Notes: generated by a model from the letters alone, not told the origin. Counted from the first letter of the stretch, positions 1 through 9,194 are shown. The stretch: DNA of 64,000 bases from JAJPKK01 sp963807015 (GCA_963807015.1 CAWEAS010000008.1:868001-932000), one strand, 5' to 3'. Numbers and translations: made by a program.

Positions 1-83
1 GGTGTCTCGGCTTGCGTCGTCGGCACAAGCGCGAACCCCGCGAGCGCCGCCGCGGCGAGCGCCGCGTAACAACATTTGCGCAT
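1..83 (-). CDS. N-terminus of an exported protein, cut by the window edge
   Basis: Only the first 27 or so codons lie inside the window. They begin at ATG 83-81, preceded by a good Shine-Dalgarno (GGGAGGA about 8 bases upstream), and read as a signal peptide: basic start (MRKCC), an Ala/Leu-rich hydrophobic core, then a likely cleavage after TQA. The amidohydrolase at 112-1371 lies just upstream on the same strand, so the two are probably co-transcribed and this may be another exported enzyme or transporter receptor. The mature domain is not visible, so no function is assigned. Confidence 0.6.
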   Translation of the reverse strand, partial: MRKCCYAALAAAALAGFALVPTTQAET

Positions 84-111
84 GGTTTGCTTCCTCCCTA
101 ACAAATGTTTT

Positions 112-1371
112 CTACTCGAATTTCTTGCCGCCGAGATACACGGCCTCGATGCCGTGCATGTTGGCGATATCATCGAGCGGATTGTTGGTGACGATGAGGA
201 GATCGGCGGCCTTGCCCTTGGCGAGCGTGCCGAAATCCTTGTCGATGCCGAGCGCTTCGGCGGCATCCTTCGAGAATGACTTGATGATCTGCGCCGGCGT
301 GAGCCCGGCATCGCGCATCAATTCCATCTGGTGGTGCTCGGAGAAGCCCTGGATGAAGTAGCGGTCCAGCGCGCCGCCGGAATCGGTGCCGAGCGCGACC
401 CGAACGCCCGCATCGACGAGCTTCTTGAGATTGATCTTGTCGATCTCGAAAGACCGCCGATAGAACGCCTGCTTCGGGTCCTTCTGCTGCTCTGCGCGCT
501 TTTTCGTCTTCAACAGTGCCAGCCGTTCCGGGGACAGGCCCTTCTGGAAGAGCGGGGTCTCGATGAAAGCCGGCGCGTCCGCATAGACAAACATCGCCTC
601 TTCGCGCGCAAGGGTCGAGATCACCGTGACGTTGCGGCTCTTGAGCGTAGCGATGAAGTCATCGTCCAGAATCCGGTCGCGCACATTGTGGGCGAGGATG
701 TTCACGCCTTCGTTTACGATCATTTTCGCGTCCTCGTATTCGAAGACGTGCGCCATGGTGATCTTGCCGTGCTTGCGGGCTTGATCCATCACCGCCGCGC
801 AGAACTCGCGGCTGAGCTTCGGATACTTGCCGTCCTGCGCATCGATCCAGACCTTCACGAAGTCGGCGCCATGGGCGACGATCTCGTCGACCTTGGCGCG
901 CGCCTCCTCCGGCGTCTTGACCTCCGATCCCGGGATGAACGGCGGCGACATGAACCGATACTTGACCGTGAGGATGCGCGCGCCGCGCAAATCGCCGGTG
1001 CGCTGCTTCGCCTTGAACTCGACGATGTCGTCCTGGTCGAAATACATGCTCGTCGTCGTGGTGACGCCGTAGAGCGCGTACTGCCGCAATTGCGGATCGC
1101 GCGGCGGCGGCCCGACGTGGCCGTGCGCGTTGATGATGCCCGGCGCCACGAACTTGCCCGTGGCGTCGATGACCGTGGCGTCGGCCGGTACCGCGATCGA
1201 GGCCGCCGGCGCGATGTCGCGGATGCGCCCGTTCTCCATCACGACCGACACATCGCGCTGCACCGCCGCGCCGGTGCCGTCGATCAAGTTCGCGTGCGTG
1301 ATGATGGTAACCTGGGCAGAGGCGTTCGAGATCGAAAGCGCCGCAAGGAGCCCGAGCAAAGCTGTCCGCAT
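112..1371 (-). CDS. Exported amidohydrolase family protein
   Basis: A 419-residue protein with an N-terminal signal peptide (cleavage probably after SNASA). The mature part has the metal-dependent hydrolase layout: a short beta-sandwich with NLIDGTG, the first metal-ligand motif NAHGHVG near residue 85, a candidate carbamylated-lysine strand (FVKVWID), later histidines (TMAHVFE, NILAHN) and the late aspartate in LGTDSGG. The C-terminus returns to the sandwich (GKAADLLIV). Length and motifs fit the imidazolonepropionase/prolidase-like branch, which opens C-N bonds of cyclic amides or peptides; the substrate cannot be told. It runs toward the exported protein at the left edge. Confidence 0.85.
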   Translation of the reverse strand: MRTALLGLLAALSISNASAQVTIITHANLIDGTGAAVQRDVSVVMENGRIRDIAPAASIAVPADATVIDATGKFVAPGIINAHGHVGPPPRDPQLRQYALYGVTTTTSMYFDQDDIVEFKAKQRTGDLRGARILTVKYRFMSPPFIPGSEVKTPEEARAKVDEIVAHGADFVKVWIDAQDGKYPKLSREFCAAVMDQARKHGKITMAHVFEYEDAKMIVNEGVNILAHNVRDRILDDDFIATLKSRNVTVISTLAREEAMFVYADAPAFIETPLFQKGLSPERLALLKTKKRAEQQKDPKQAFYRRSFEIDKINLKKLVDAGVRVALGTDSGGALDRYFIQGFSEHHQMELMRDAGLTPAQIIKSFSKDAAEALGIDKDFGTLAKGKAADLLIVTNNPLDDIANMHGIEAVYLGGKKFE

Positions 1372-1623
1372 GTTGGGTTCCGGCTGAGGGTGAGAGGCGT
1401 GTGCGGGGCAGCTCGCAGTTTACATGATTTCGCGCTAATGCATCAGTGTGAGGCCATTTCTTTCGCGATCCCGCCTTGATAAGACTGCGCAAATTTTTCA
1501 GCCCCTCACGGCCGGGCGGTCCCGGTATCCGCGCCTGTACGCGCATCGAGTGCTCGAAAGACGTGGATGCCCGCGACATGCGCGGACCTGATGACCGGGT
1601 GCCGGAGAGACCGCTTCTGCTCA

Positions 1624-2754
1624 ATGTCCGCCAAACTTCCCAAGCTTGATGATTTCCGCCGCATCGTGGTCAAGGTCGGCTCGTCGCTTCTCGTCGATGC
1701 TGCGGCCGGCCGGGTGAAGCACGCATGGCTTGCCTCGCTGGTCGATGACATTGCGAGCCTGCACGGCGGCGGTCGCGATCTCCTTGTCGTGTCCTCGGGC
1801 TCGATCGCGCTCGGCCGGGTGCTACTGAAGCTGCCCTCGGGCGCGCTCAAGCTTGAAGACAGCCAGGCGGCGGCTGCCGTCGGCCAGATCGAGCTTGCCC
1901 GCACCTGGTCGGAAGCACTTGGCCGGTGCGGCATCGGCGCCGGGCAAATTCTCGTGACTCTCGGGGACACCGAGGAGCGGCGGCGCTATCTCAATGCCCG
2001 CTCGACCATCGCGAAGCTCCTGGAGTGGCGCGCAGTGCCGGTCATCAACGAGAACGACACCGTGGCGACGAACGAGATCCGCTACGGCGACAATGATCGC
2101 CTCGCGGCCCGTGTCGCCACCATGGCGAGCGCCGACCTGCTGGTGCTGCTGTCTGACGTCGAGGGATTATACGACGCGCCGCCCGGCAGCAGCGCCAACG
2201 CCAAGCTGGTCCCCGTCGTCGAACGCATCACACCCGAGATCGAGGCGATGGCTGGAGCCTCCGCTTCGGAGCTCTCCCGCGGCGGCATGCAGACCAAAAT
2301 CGAGGCCGCGAAGATCGCGACCACGGCCGGCACCCATATGGTGATCGCGTCGGGCCGCATCGACCATCCTCTGCGCTCCATCACCCCGCAGGCGCCCGTC
2401 ACCTGGTTTCTGACGCCTGCAAATCCGGTGACGTCGCGCAAGAAATGGATCGCCGGCTCGCTGGAGCCGAAGGGGACACTCGTGATCGACGCCGGTGCCG
2501 TCAAGGCGCTGCACCGCGGCAACAGCCTGCTCCCCGTCGGCGTCGTCCGGGTCGACGGTCAGTTTTCCCGTGGCGACGCGGTGATTCTGCGCGGTCCCGA
2601 TGGCGCCGAAATCGGCCGCGGTCTCGTCGCTTATGACGCCGTCGATGCGGAGAAGGTGAAAGGCCGGCCTTCGAGCGACATTGCGACGATTCTCGGGATT
2701 GAAGGCCGCGCCGAGATGGTTCACCGGGACGATCTCGCTCTCGGCCGTCAGTAG
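1624..2754 (+). CDS. proB: Glutamate 5-kinase
   Basis: Catalyses ATP-dependent phosphorylation of glutamate to glutamyl-5-phosphate, the first step of proline synthesis in the cytoplasm. The 376-residue protein starts with the amino acid kinase fold (VVKVGSSLLVD), has VSSGSIALG, the substrate loop INENDTVA and SDVEGLYDAPP, and ends in a PUA domain (about residues 280-360, with RGNSLLPVGV and RGDAVIL). I chose ATG 1624 because the family starts just before the KVGSS strand; an open frame extends to 1567 but looks unrelated. No obgE or proA is adjacent in the window. Confidence 0.95.
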   Translation: MSAKLPKLDDFRRIVVKVGSSLLVDAAAGRVKHAWLASLVDDIASLHGGGRDLLVVSSGSIALGRVLLKLPSGALKLEDSQAAAAVGQIELARTWSEALGRCGIGAGQILVTLGDTEERRRYLNARSTIAKLLEWRAVPVINENDTVATNEIRYGDNDRLAARVATMASADLLVLLSDVEGLYDAPPGSSANAKLVPVVERITPEIEAMAGASASELSRGGMQTKIEAAKIATTAGTHMVIASGRIDHPLRSITPQAPVTWFLTPANPVTSRKKWIAGSLEPKGTLVIDAGAVKALHRGNSLLPVGVVRVDGQFSRGDAVILRGPDGAEIGRGLVAYDAVDAEKVKGRPSSDIATILGIEGRAEMVHRDDLALGRQ

Positions 2755-2869
2755 TTGAACAAGGATTGGCTGCGCATATCCCGCGTGTAATAAGTATATG
2801 TCCTGTATATATTGCTCAGACTGAGCAGTTAGACATCGCGCGCATATCTGCGCAGCCCAGAAGTGAGGC

Positions 2870-3727
2870 TTGTCCACGAACCAAGGATGCGACATACCTG
2901 ACGCGGGGCAATATTTGGGATCGGCGGGGCAACCTTCCGTGGCGCGTATCTCGTTCGGTATCCTGGTCATCCTGGGAATATTGACCGGGGCCGTTTTTGC
3001 GATTGATCCAGCGCTCGACCTCAAGGTCGCGTCGTTCTTCCGCGATCTTGCCGCCGGGCCGCAGATGCGCGCGTTCTATCCGGTCATCGAAGCGCTGCGC
3101 GACGCCGGCCCCTACATCATCGTCGCTGCAATCGCACCTGCGGTTGCTGCCATCCTCATCAAGTTGTTTTGGCCGCGGCGGCAGGCCCCAATGTCCGGGC
3201 GCGCGGCGCTGTTCCTGATCATGACCCTGGTGCTCGGGCCTGGGCTCCTGGTCAACGGCGTTCTCAAAGAAAATTGGGCACGGCCGCGGCCAGGCATGGT
3301 GACGCAGTTCGGCGGCGGCTACACGTTCATGCCGTGGTGGGATCCGCGCGGCGCATGCGACACCAATTGTTCGTTCGTTTCCGGCGAAACATCCTCGGCG
3401 GTCTGGCTCGCGGCGCCCGCCATGATGGCGCCGCCGGCGTGGCGCTATCTCGCGCTCGCCGCCGTCGGGGTCTACGCGGCGTCGATCGCGACCATCCGCA
3501 TGCTCGCCGGCGGCCACTTCCTGAGCGACGTGATCTTTGCCGCTGTCTTCACCGGCCTCTTGATCTGGCTCGTGCACGGCCTCCTGTTCCGCTGGGCCGC
3601 CACCCGTTTCTCGGAGGAAGCGGTCGATGCCGCCCTTGCGCGCATCGGCGCTGCCATCATCCGGTTCCTCTCCTCGCTGCTGCCGGCGCGCGGCACACGG
3701 TCTGACAAGCCCGCACCGCCGGCGTAA
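2870..3727 (+). CDS. PAP2-superfamily membrane phosphatase (LpxE/lipid phosphatase-like)
   Basis: About 262-285 residues with several membrane segments, probably removing phosphate from a lipid at the periplasmic face. The three PAP2 signature blocks are visible: K-x6-RP (KENWARPRP), the middle block as FVSGETSS where most members have PSGH, and R-x5-H-x3-D (IRMLAGGHFLSD). The SGE variant is a departure from the common PSGH and is worth noting when predicting substrate; lipid A phosphatases are one candidate group. The start is uncertain: TTG 2870 is the longest, TTG 2915 and GTG 2939 are alternatives, the last lying just before the first hydrophobic segment. Confidence 0.8.
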   Translation: MSTNQGCDIPDAGQYLGSAGQPSVARISFGILVILGILTGAVFAIDPALDLKVASFFRDLAAGPQMRAFYPVIEALRDAGPYIIVAAIAPAVAAILIKLFWPRRQAPMSGRAALFLIMTLVLGPGLLVNGVLKENWARPRPGMVTQFGGGYTFMPWWDPRGACDTNCSFVSGETSSAVWLAAPAMMAPPAWRYLALAAVGVYAASIATIRMLAGGHFLSDVIFAAVFTGLLIWLVHGLLFRWAATRFSEEAVDAALARIGAAIIRFLSSLLPARGTRSDKPAPPA

Positions 3728-3785
3728 CGGCGAGCCATCAAGTCCGCTGAAACTCGATGCCGGGCTGGGCTTTCACGCCAGTCCC

Positions 3786-3923
3786 GTAGCCCGGATGGAG
3801 CGGTCGTTCCCACGACCGCGCAATCCGGGACCGCGGTGCCATTGGCAATGGCGTCCCCGGATTACGCGGAGCCTGTCATCGGGCCCGCCCGGAGGCGGGA
3901 CCCGTTGGCTCCATCCGGGCTAC
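3786..3923. repeat. Palindromic intergenic repeat, family A copy 1
   Basis: Begins GTAGCCCGGATGGAGC and ends with its inverted form GCTCCATCCGGGCTAC, with a shorter internal hairpin (GGTCGTTCCCACGACC-like). A second copy lies at 12249-12351. Such elements are common between genes in Bradyrhizobium-type genomes; this one lies between the convergent PAP2 and cobO genes, where it might also stop transcription. Confidence 0.75.
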
Positions 3924-3937
3924 CGGTATGGCGTGCG

Positions 3938-4555
3938 CTAAAACTCGATGCCAGGCTGGGCTTTCACGCCGGCGGCGAAGTGGTGTTTCACGAGCGACAT
4001 TTCGGTGACGAGATCGGCGGCTGCGATCAGGTCCGGCTTGGCATTGCGGCCGGTGACCACGACGTGGAGCCCCTCGCGCCGCGCCGTGAGGGCTGCAACG
4101 ACAGCCGCAAGGTCGAGGTACTCGTAGCGGAGCGCGATGTTGAGCTCGTCCAGGATAACGAGGCCGAAGCTCGGGTCTGCCATGAGGTCGAGCGATTTCG
4201 CCCAGGCCCGCTCGGCGGCGGCGACATCGCGCTTGAGGTCCTGGGTTTCCCAGGTGAAGCCCTCACCCATGGTGTGCCATGACACCTGATCGCCGAACGC
4301 CGCGAGCGCATCGCGCTCGGCCGTGTGCCATGCACCCTTGATGAACTGCACCACTCCGACGCGATGGCCGCGGCCGAGCATGCGCAACGCGAGCCCAAAT
4401 GCGGCCGTCGACTTGCCCTTGCCGGGGCCGGTATGGACGATGAGAAGCCCCTTCTCGACCGTCTTTTCCGCGACCTCGGCATCCTGCACCACCTTGCGCT
4501 TCGCCATCTTGGCGCGGTGTCGCTCGGCTTCTTGCTCGTCGGTGGCGTTCGTCAT
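3938..4555 (-). CDS. cobO: Cob(I)yrinic acid a,c-diamide adenosyltransferase
   Basis: A 205-residue member of the CobO/BtuR/CobA family, which transfers the adenosyl group of ATP to the cobalt of corrinoids in the cytoplasm. The P-loop (GPGKGKSTAA), the family strand VVQFIKGAW, and VILDELNIAL followed by a conserved Tyr-rich helix are all present, and the length is typical. The start ATG 4555 lies 30 bases from the end of the aldolase-like gene upstream on the same strand, so these two may be co-transcribed. No other cobalamin gene is in view. Confidence 0.95.
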   Translation of the reverse strand: MTNATDEQEAERHRAKMAKRKVVQDAEVAEKTVEKGLLIVHTGPGKGKSTAAFGLALRMLGRGHRVGVVQFIKGAWHTAERDALAAFGDQVSWHTMGEGFTWETQDLKRDVAAAERAWAKSLDLMADPSFGLVILDELNIALRYEYLDLAAVVAALTARREGLHVVVTGRNAKPDLIAAADLVTEMSLVKHHFAAGVKAQPGIEF

Positions 4556-4585
4556 TGATCGGACATTACCAATTGAAACCCACGG

Positions 4586-5365
4586 TCACAGCTTACCCTC
4601 GACCTTCATCTTCCAAAGATCCCAGGCGCGGCCGACCTGGCCCGATTGCGCCGCGGCAGTGGCGCGGGCTTCCGCCTCGGTGAGATAGTTGACCTCGCCG
4701 AGCCCCATGGCTTCGAGCTGCAGGCGCGCGTTCACGTCGACGTAGACGCCGCGATAAACGGCTTCCGGCAGGTTCGGCGCTACGACCGTTACGCCGTGAC
4801 CTCGCATCAAGACGACCGACTTCGGTCCCAGCGCTGTCGCCAGCGCCACACCCAATTCGCGGTTGCGCACCAGGAGGTCGCTGCCGTCCCCGATGCTGTC
4901 GCGGATTTCGAAAATCGGCGTATCGGTGCCGACGAAGCCGCTCATGTGGCAGATCGCCCTCAGCTTGCGGCTCTTGACGACGCCGAACGGGATCACTGCG
5001 TGCGAGTGGCTATGCACGATCGAGATCACATCGGGTCGCACACGGTAGATCTCGCCATGGATGAAGCGTTCGAGATAAACCGGCCGGCCGCCTGCCGCGA
5101 CCGGGTTGCCGTCGAGATCGAATTCCAGGATGTCGGCCGCCGTGACGAGCGCCGGGGCCATGCTGCGGGCGAGCAGAAAGCGGTCAGGCCGCTTGTCGTG
5201 ACGCACGCTGACGTGCCCGAACGCGTCGACCACGTGCTGATCGAACAGGATGTGGTTCGCGGTCACGAGATCGGCGATGAGGCGCGGGTCTGCTGCGGGG
5301 CCATCGGATTTAATGTCATCCGCAACGGTCGACACCGGCGCGTCGCCATGGGAGGGAGTGCACAT
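4586..5365 (-). CDS. Class II aldolase/adducin family protein
   Basis: A 259-residue protein with the zinc-binding layout of class II aldolases: FGHVSVR near residue 55, the paired histidines in VHSHSHAV near residue 135, and the later histidine in MRGHGVTVV. These ligands and the overall length fit the fuculose-1-phosphate aldolase/adducin-head family, which cleaves or epimerises phosphosugars, although many members act on non-phosphorylated hydroxy acids or as decarboxylase-like enzymes. The N-terminal 25 residues look disordered. It is upstream of cobO on the same strand and divergent from the propeller gene at 5528. Confidence 0.85.
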   Translation of the reverse strand: MCTPSHGDAPVSTVADDIKSDGPAADPRLIADLVTANHILFDQHVVDAFGHVSVRHDKRPDRFLLARSMAPALVTAADILEFDLDGNPVAAGGRPVYLERFIHGEIYRVRPDVISIVHSHSHAVIPFGVVKSRKLRAICHMSGFVGTDTPIFEIRDSIGDGSDLLVRNRELGVALATALGPKSVVLMRGHGVTVVAPNLPEAVYRGVYVDVNARLQLEAMGLGEVNYLTEAEARATAAAQSGQVGRAWDLWKMKVEGKL

Positions 5366-5527
5366 GGTCTCACCTTTCTGCTAAGGCGCTGGTTATATCG
5401 GGTGTGCGAGACGGCGACATCCAATTTTGCGGGCCGGCGCTCTCGCTCACCGCATTCTTAGAGCCGTCGTGCCTCGCGTGCCTCCGCCTGCTATATCACC
5501 TCAAAGGCTATCGCATTCGGAGGGAAC

Positions 5528-6709
5528 ATGCCGTCACGCCAACCGCAGGAAGCAAAAGGGTTCAAGCTCCTCGGACACGACCGCAGCGCCGCCTGGGGCG
5601 GCGGCAGCATTGTCGAGGTGCACAAGGGCTATGCCTATGTCGGTGCGGTCGGCGGTGCGAGCTACAACGGACCTGAGGGCTTCACCGCGCATGACGTGCG
5701 CGATCCGCGCAACCCGAAGAAGGTTTACGAATTCCGCGCGCCGCCGGGCGTGCATTGCCACAAGGTGCGCATCGTCGGCGACCACCATCTCTACGTGAAC
5801 TCCGAGCGGCTCGCTGGCGACAAGGGCCGCAACGCCCGCGCCGGTCTCTTCATCTTCGACATCAGCAAGCCCGACGCGCCGCGTGAGGTCGGCTTCTACG
5901 ATACGCACGGCAGCGGTCCGCATCGCTTCGGCGTCGACAACAAGCGCGGCCTTGCCTTCCTGCCGAACGACGCGCCCGGCTGGAACAAGCGGGTGATCTG
6001 GACGCTCGATGTCAAGGACCCGCTGAAGCCCGAGGTCATCAGCATCTGGGGCCTGCCGTGGCAGAAGGCTGACGGCGACGGCTCGGGCGACGACCCGATG
6101 CCCCACGAGGACGCGATCACGCTGCACGGCCCACCAATGATCCGCGGCAACCGCATGTACTGCGCATGGTGGGGCGGCGGCATCTCGATCATCGACTGCA
6201 CAGACCTGCGCAACATGGAGCTTGTCGGCCACCTGCAATGGTCGCCGCCGTTTCCCGGCTCGACGCACACCTGCTGGCCGATCGGCGACAAGCCCTATCT
6301 CATCGTCACCGACGAGGCGCGCGCCAAGCAGAAATACTGGGACAGCCAGTTCATGTGGATCGTCGACATCCGCCATGAGACCAATCCGATCCCGGTCGCG
6401 ACCTACTTCCCGGACCGCGAGGAGTATTTTAACCGGCCGGGCCGCTTCGGCGCCCACAACATCGTCGAGAACATCACGACTGAAGGCCCGTGGGCGAACA
6501 TCGTGTTCCTTACGTACTTCAACGCCGGCCTGCGCGCGGTCGATGTGAGCGACGTGCTGCGGCCAAAGGAAATCGGCTGCTTTGTGCCGGAATTGCCTGA
6601 GGATCAGACGATGATCCAATCGAACGACATCGGCACCGACGAGCACGGCCGGCTTTATCTCATCGACCGCGCCGGCGCCGGCATGCACATCCTCGAATAC
6701 ACGGGATGA
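5528..6709 (+). CDS. LVIVD-repeat beta-propeller protein
   Basis: 393 residues with no obvious signal peptide, starting at ATG 5528 behind GGAGGG. The sequence is a series of blades such as YAYVGAVGG, LFIFDISKPDAPREVG, VIWTLDVKDPLKPEV and LRAVDVSDVLRPKEIG, the pattern of LVIVD-type repeats in which each blade ends by naming a value that goes with a 'D..DP..P..' turn. Conserved histidines (FGAHN, MPHEDA, HCHKVR) are unusual and might bind metal. The biochemical role of this rhizobial family is not known to me; a surface or periplasmic binding propeller is the simplest inference. Confidence 0.7.
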   Translation: MPSRQPQEAKGFKLLGHDRSAAWGGGSIVEVHKGYAYVGAVGGASYNGPEGFTAHDVRDPRNPKKVYEFRAPPGVHCHKVRIVGDHHLYVNSERLAGDKGRNARAGLFIFDISKPDAPREVGFYDTHGSGPHRFGVDNKRGLAFLPNDAPGWNKRVIWTLDVKDPLKPEVISIWGLPWQKADGDGSGDDPMPHEDAITLHGPPMIRGNRMYCAWWGGGISIIDCTDLRNMELVGHLQWSPPFPGSTHTCWPIGDKPYLIVTDEARAKQKYWDSQFMWIVDIRHETNPIPVATYFPDREEYFNRPGRFGAHNIVENITTEGPWANIVFLTYFNAGLRAVDVSDVLRPKEIGCFVPELPEDQTMIQSNDIGTDEHGRLYLIDRAGAGMHILEYTG

Positions 6710-6822
6710 TGCCGCATTCGCGTAGGGTCGGCAAAGCGAAGCGTGCCCACCGCAAGAAGAATAACGTCAGCGCGAGAGGAATGACGTAAGCGCGTGGAAT
6801 TTCGCGCCTGTGCCCCGCCGCA

Positions 6823-6930
6823 GTCATTCCCGGGTCGCCGTAGCGCAGTGGAGCCGAGCCCGGAATCCATACTCCGCAGCAGAGTTTATGGATTTCGGGC
6901 TCCCGAGCTGCGCTCGGCCCCCGGAATGAC
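6823..6930. repeat. Imperfect inverted repeat, family B copy 1
   Basis: Starts GTCATTCCCGGG and ends CCCCGGAATGAC, with internal halves CCGGAATCCAT and ATGGATTTCGGG. The same architecture occurs at 9195-9238 (short form), 10388-10495 and 13378-13480. All copies are intergenic, so this is a REP/BIME-like dispersed element. The rest of the 6710-6958 gap holds only a duplicated AGGAATGACGTAAGCGCG-type motif and no gene I can support. Confidence 0.75.
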
Positions 6931-6958
6931 CAGCTTTGGGGCTTCGACCGTGCCTGCT

Positions 6959-7927
6959 TCAATCCGCGGTGATGCCAGTTGCGCGGATGAGGGCGCCCCA
7001 GCTGTCGATCTGCCGCTTGAGGAAGGCGCCGGCGTCTTCGAATGATCCGGTGTAGGGCTCGTAACCGAGAGCGCGCAGCCGTTTGTCGATGTTGGGCTGG
7101 GCAACGATGCGGTTCACCGCAGCGTTGAGCTTGGCGCCGATGTCCGGCGGCGTTTTTGCCGGCGCGAGAATACCGATCCAGCCGTTGATGGCGAGGCCCG
7201 GCATGCCGAGTTCATCGAGCGTCGGCGTCTCCGGCAGCGCCGAAGCGCGGCGCGGACCGCTGACGGCAAGCGCGCGCACCGCGCCCTGCTCGATCTGCGG
7301 ATGGACTTCCGCGACCGGCGCCGTGATAATGTCGACGTGCTTGCCGAGGAGAGCGTTGAGCGCCGGCGCGCCGCTCTGGAACGGCACGCCGGTCGCATTC
7401 GCCTTCACGAGCACGTTGAAGATGTACTCGGCGCCGATGCGCGCCGACGATCCGCCGAAGCCGAAATTGAACGGCACGCCTTTGCGGGCGTCGATGAATT
7501 CCCGCAGGCTTCGCGACGGATCGGCGGCGTTGACCGCGTAGGCCATGCTGTCCACCGCGACGAACACCACCGGTCGCAAGTCCTCGGTGGCGTAGCCAGG
7601 ATTGCGGTAGAGCGTTTGGTTGATGGCGTAGCTGTTGCCGGTGAATAGCAGCGTGTAGCCGTCGGGCGGCGCCGCGGCCACTGCCTTGGCCGCGATGTTC
7701 GAGGCCGCGCCCGCGCGATTCTCGATCACCACCGAGAAGCCGGCCTTCTCATTCAACTCCTGCGCCACGACGCGGGCGAAGGTGTCGATCCCCCCGCCCG
7801 GCGCGAAGCCCACGACGAACGTGATGGTATGGGTCGGATAGTCCGCAGCCGCGCTTGCGGCGATGCCGAGCGCCAGAACGGCGAACATGCCCATGGCCGC
7901 AATGCCGGCGAGGCGAACTCGTCGCAT
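6959..7927 (-). CDS. Tripartite tricarboxylate transporter receptor (TctC/Bug family)
   Basis: 322 residues beginning with a signal peptide (cleavage near ASAAADYP). The mature protein has the Bug-family hallmarks: the N-terminal FVVGFAPGGGIDTFAR loop, VIENRAGAASNIAAKAVA, GYTLLFTGNSYAIN, and a C-terminal helix ending in a short tail. Such proteins capture small carboxylates in the periplasm. The membrane partners TctA/TctB are not in the window, as is common for this family. The split TPP-dependent decarboxylase lies immediately upstream on the same strand, suggesting that the captured ligand could be a 2-oxo or sulfo/phosphono carboxylate, but that is inference. Confidence 0.9.
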   Translation of the reverse strand: MRRVRLAGIAAMGMFAVLALGIAASAAADYPTHTITFVVGFAPGGGIDTFARVVAQELNEKAGFSVVIENRAGAASNIAAKAVAAAPPDGYTLLFTGNSYAINQTLYRNPGYATEDLRPVVFVAVDSMAYAVNAADPSRSLREFIDARKGVPFNFGFGGSSARIGAEYIFNVLVKANATGVPFQSGAPALNALLGKHVDIITAPVAEVHPQIEQGAVRALAVSGPRRASALPETPTLDELGMPGLAINGWIGILAPAKTPPDIGAKLNAAVNRIVAQPNIDKRLRALGYEPYTGSFEDAGAFLKRQIDSWGALIRATGITAD

Positions 7928-7979
7928 CTTTCCGCCCTCATTTTATCTCGCGCGCGGTGCTTCTGCGCCGAGCGCCGGC

Positions 7980-8549
7980 TTAACCGGCCGCCAACGCGTC
8001 CCGGAATGCCTTGCGGACAGGGGCGCCGTGCAGCCGGCTGTAATCACGCTCCTGCGGACCGCCCTCCGCAATCTTCAGCGTCGCAAACGTCGGCCCTGGC
8101 TCGGCGAGGAGCGAGCCGACCTGCTGCTCGAAGATCTTCAAGTCGGCGAACACGTGGGCGCTGCGATAGCCGGCCGAGCGCGCAAAGCCCGCGAAATCGA
8201 GGCGGTTGCGGCCCGGGATCGGATGGCCGCCGTTCGCCTCGTAGGTGCCATTCTCGCAGACGAAGTGAATGAGGTTCGTCGGCGCCGCGCTGCCGATCGA
8301 CACCAGGGTGCCGAGGTTCATCAGCAGGCTGCCGTCGCCGTCGAGCACGATGATGCGCCGGTGCGGATTGCCGAGCGCAAGGCCAAGACCGTGCGAGGAC
8401 GCAAGGCCCATCGCGCCATGCGCGAGATAGTTGAGCGGGTGTGGCCGGATGTCGATCCAGTCGAAGGCGGTCGAGTACACCGGCAGCACGATGTCGGTGT
8501 CGGTGACGTGTCGCGCCAGGGCCTTGAGGCATTCGTTGCGCTTCATCAT
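7980..8549 (-). CDS. TPP-dependent decarboxylase, beta (PP-domain) subunit
   Basis: 189 residues making up the pyrophosphate-binding half of a thiamine-diphosphate enzyme. The GDGS...N motif is visible as LDGDGSLLMNLG, followed by VCENGTYEANGG. The size and the separate alpha gene upstream fit sulfopyruvate decarboxylase (ComDE-like) or phosphonopyruvate decarboxylase-like enzymes, which decarboxylate 2-oxo acids carrying a sulfonate or phosphonate. Its start overlaps the stop of the alpha gene (ATGA at 8546-8549), so translation of the two is coupled. Confidence 0.85.
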   Translation of the reverse strand: MMKRNECLKALARHVTDTDIVLPVYSTAFDWIDIRPHPLNYLAHGAMGLASSHGLGLALGNPHRRIIVLDGDGSLLMNLGTLVSIGSAAPTNLIHFVCENGTYEANGGHPIPGRNRLDFAGFARSAGYRSAHVFADLKIFEQQVGSLLAEPGPTFATLKIAEGGPQERDYSRLHGAPVRKAFRDALAAG

Positions 8550-9079
8550 GACGGCCTCCGCCCGATCAGCATCACCACCGGCCGGCTTTTCGCATAGGCG
8601 CCGTCGATCGCGGGCCTGATTTTCGCGACATCGGCCTCCTCCTCGATCTCATGATAGGGAATGCCCATGGCGTCGAGGATCGGCTCGACGATGCGAATGC
8701 CATAGCGCTTGGATTGCAGCGGCGGCATGCCCGGCTCTTTCTCGAGCAGCCCCACCATCATGCAGATCGGCAAGTCGTATTCGACAGCAACGCCGCGCAC
8801 CGCGTTGATGGAATTGAGGAGCCCGGTGTGCTGAATGAGAAGCAACGCGCGCTTGCCGCTATAGGCGAGGCCGGCGCAGATACCGACGCCCTCATCCTCC
8901 TTGCAGATGCGGATGAGACGAGGGTTTGTGAGCTGGGACAGCGGCTGCAGCACGCCCGCGCTTGTCGTAATGTCCGGTACTGAAACGACGAACTCGATCC
9001 CGCTCGCCTTGATCTCTCGAATGATGCTTGCGCCGCGCAGCGCGACTTCGCTCGTCTGTGGTGTCGTACTCGTCTGCAT
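8546..9079 (-). CDS. TPP-dependent decarboxylase, alpha (PYR-domain) subunit
   Basis: 177 residues forming the pyrimidine-binding half of the enzyme: a FVVSVPDI strand, the conserved glutamate region CKEDEGVGICAGLAYSG (which would activate the TPP aminopyrimidine), and LLIQHTGLLNSINAV. Order alpha then beta with a four-base overlap is the usual arrangement for sulfopyruvate decarboxylase-type enzymes. The downstream Bug receptor may import the substrate. A longer fusion protein would be typical of phosphonopyruvate decarboxylase, so the split favours the sulfopyruvate-like group, without proving it. Confidence 0.85.
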   Translation of the reverse strand: MQTSTTPQTSEVALRGASIIREIKASGIEFVVSVPDITTSAGVLQPLSQLTNPRLIRICKEDEGVGICAGLAYSGKRALLLIQHTGLLNSINAVRGVAVEYDLPICMMVGLLEKEPGMPPLQSKRYGIRIVEPILDAMGIPYHEIEEEADVAKIRPAIDGAYAKSRPVVMLIGRRPS

Positions 9080-9194
9080 GAAATTTCCTCGCCAAGCGGC
9101 GGAGACTGCCCGCTTTTGCCGGCCGCGGCAACATACTCGGATCGGGCGAAGACACGACGGTTGTTCGCTCGATGAGCCCCGACTTTCCCCCCGA

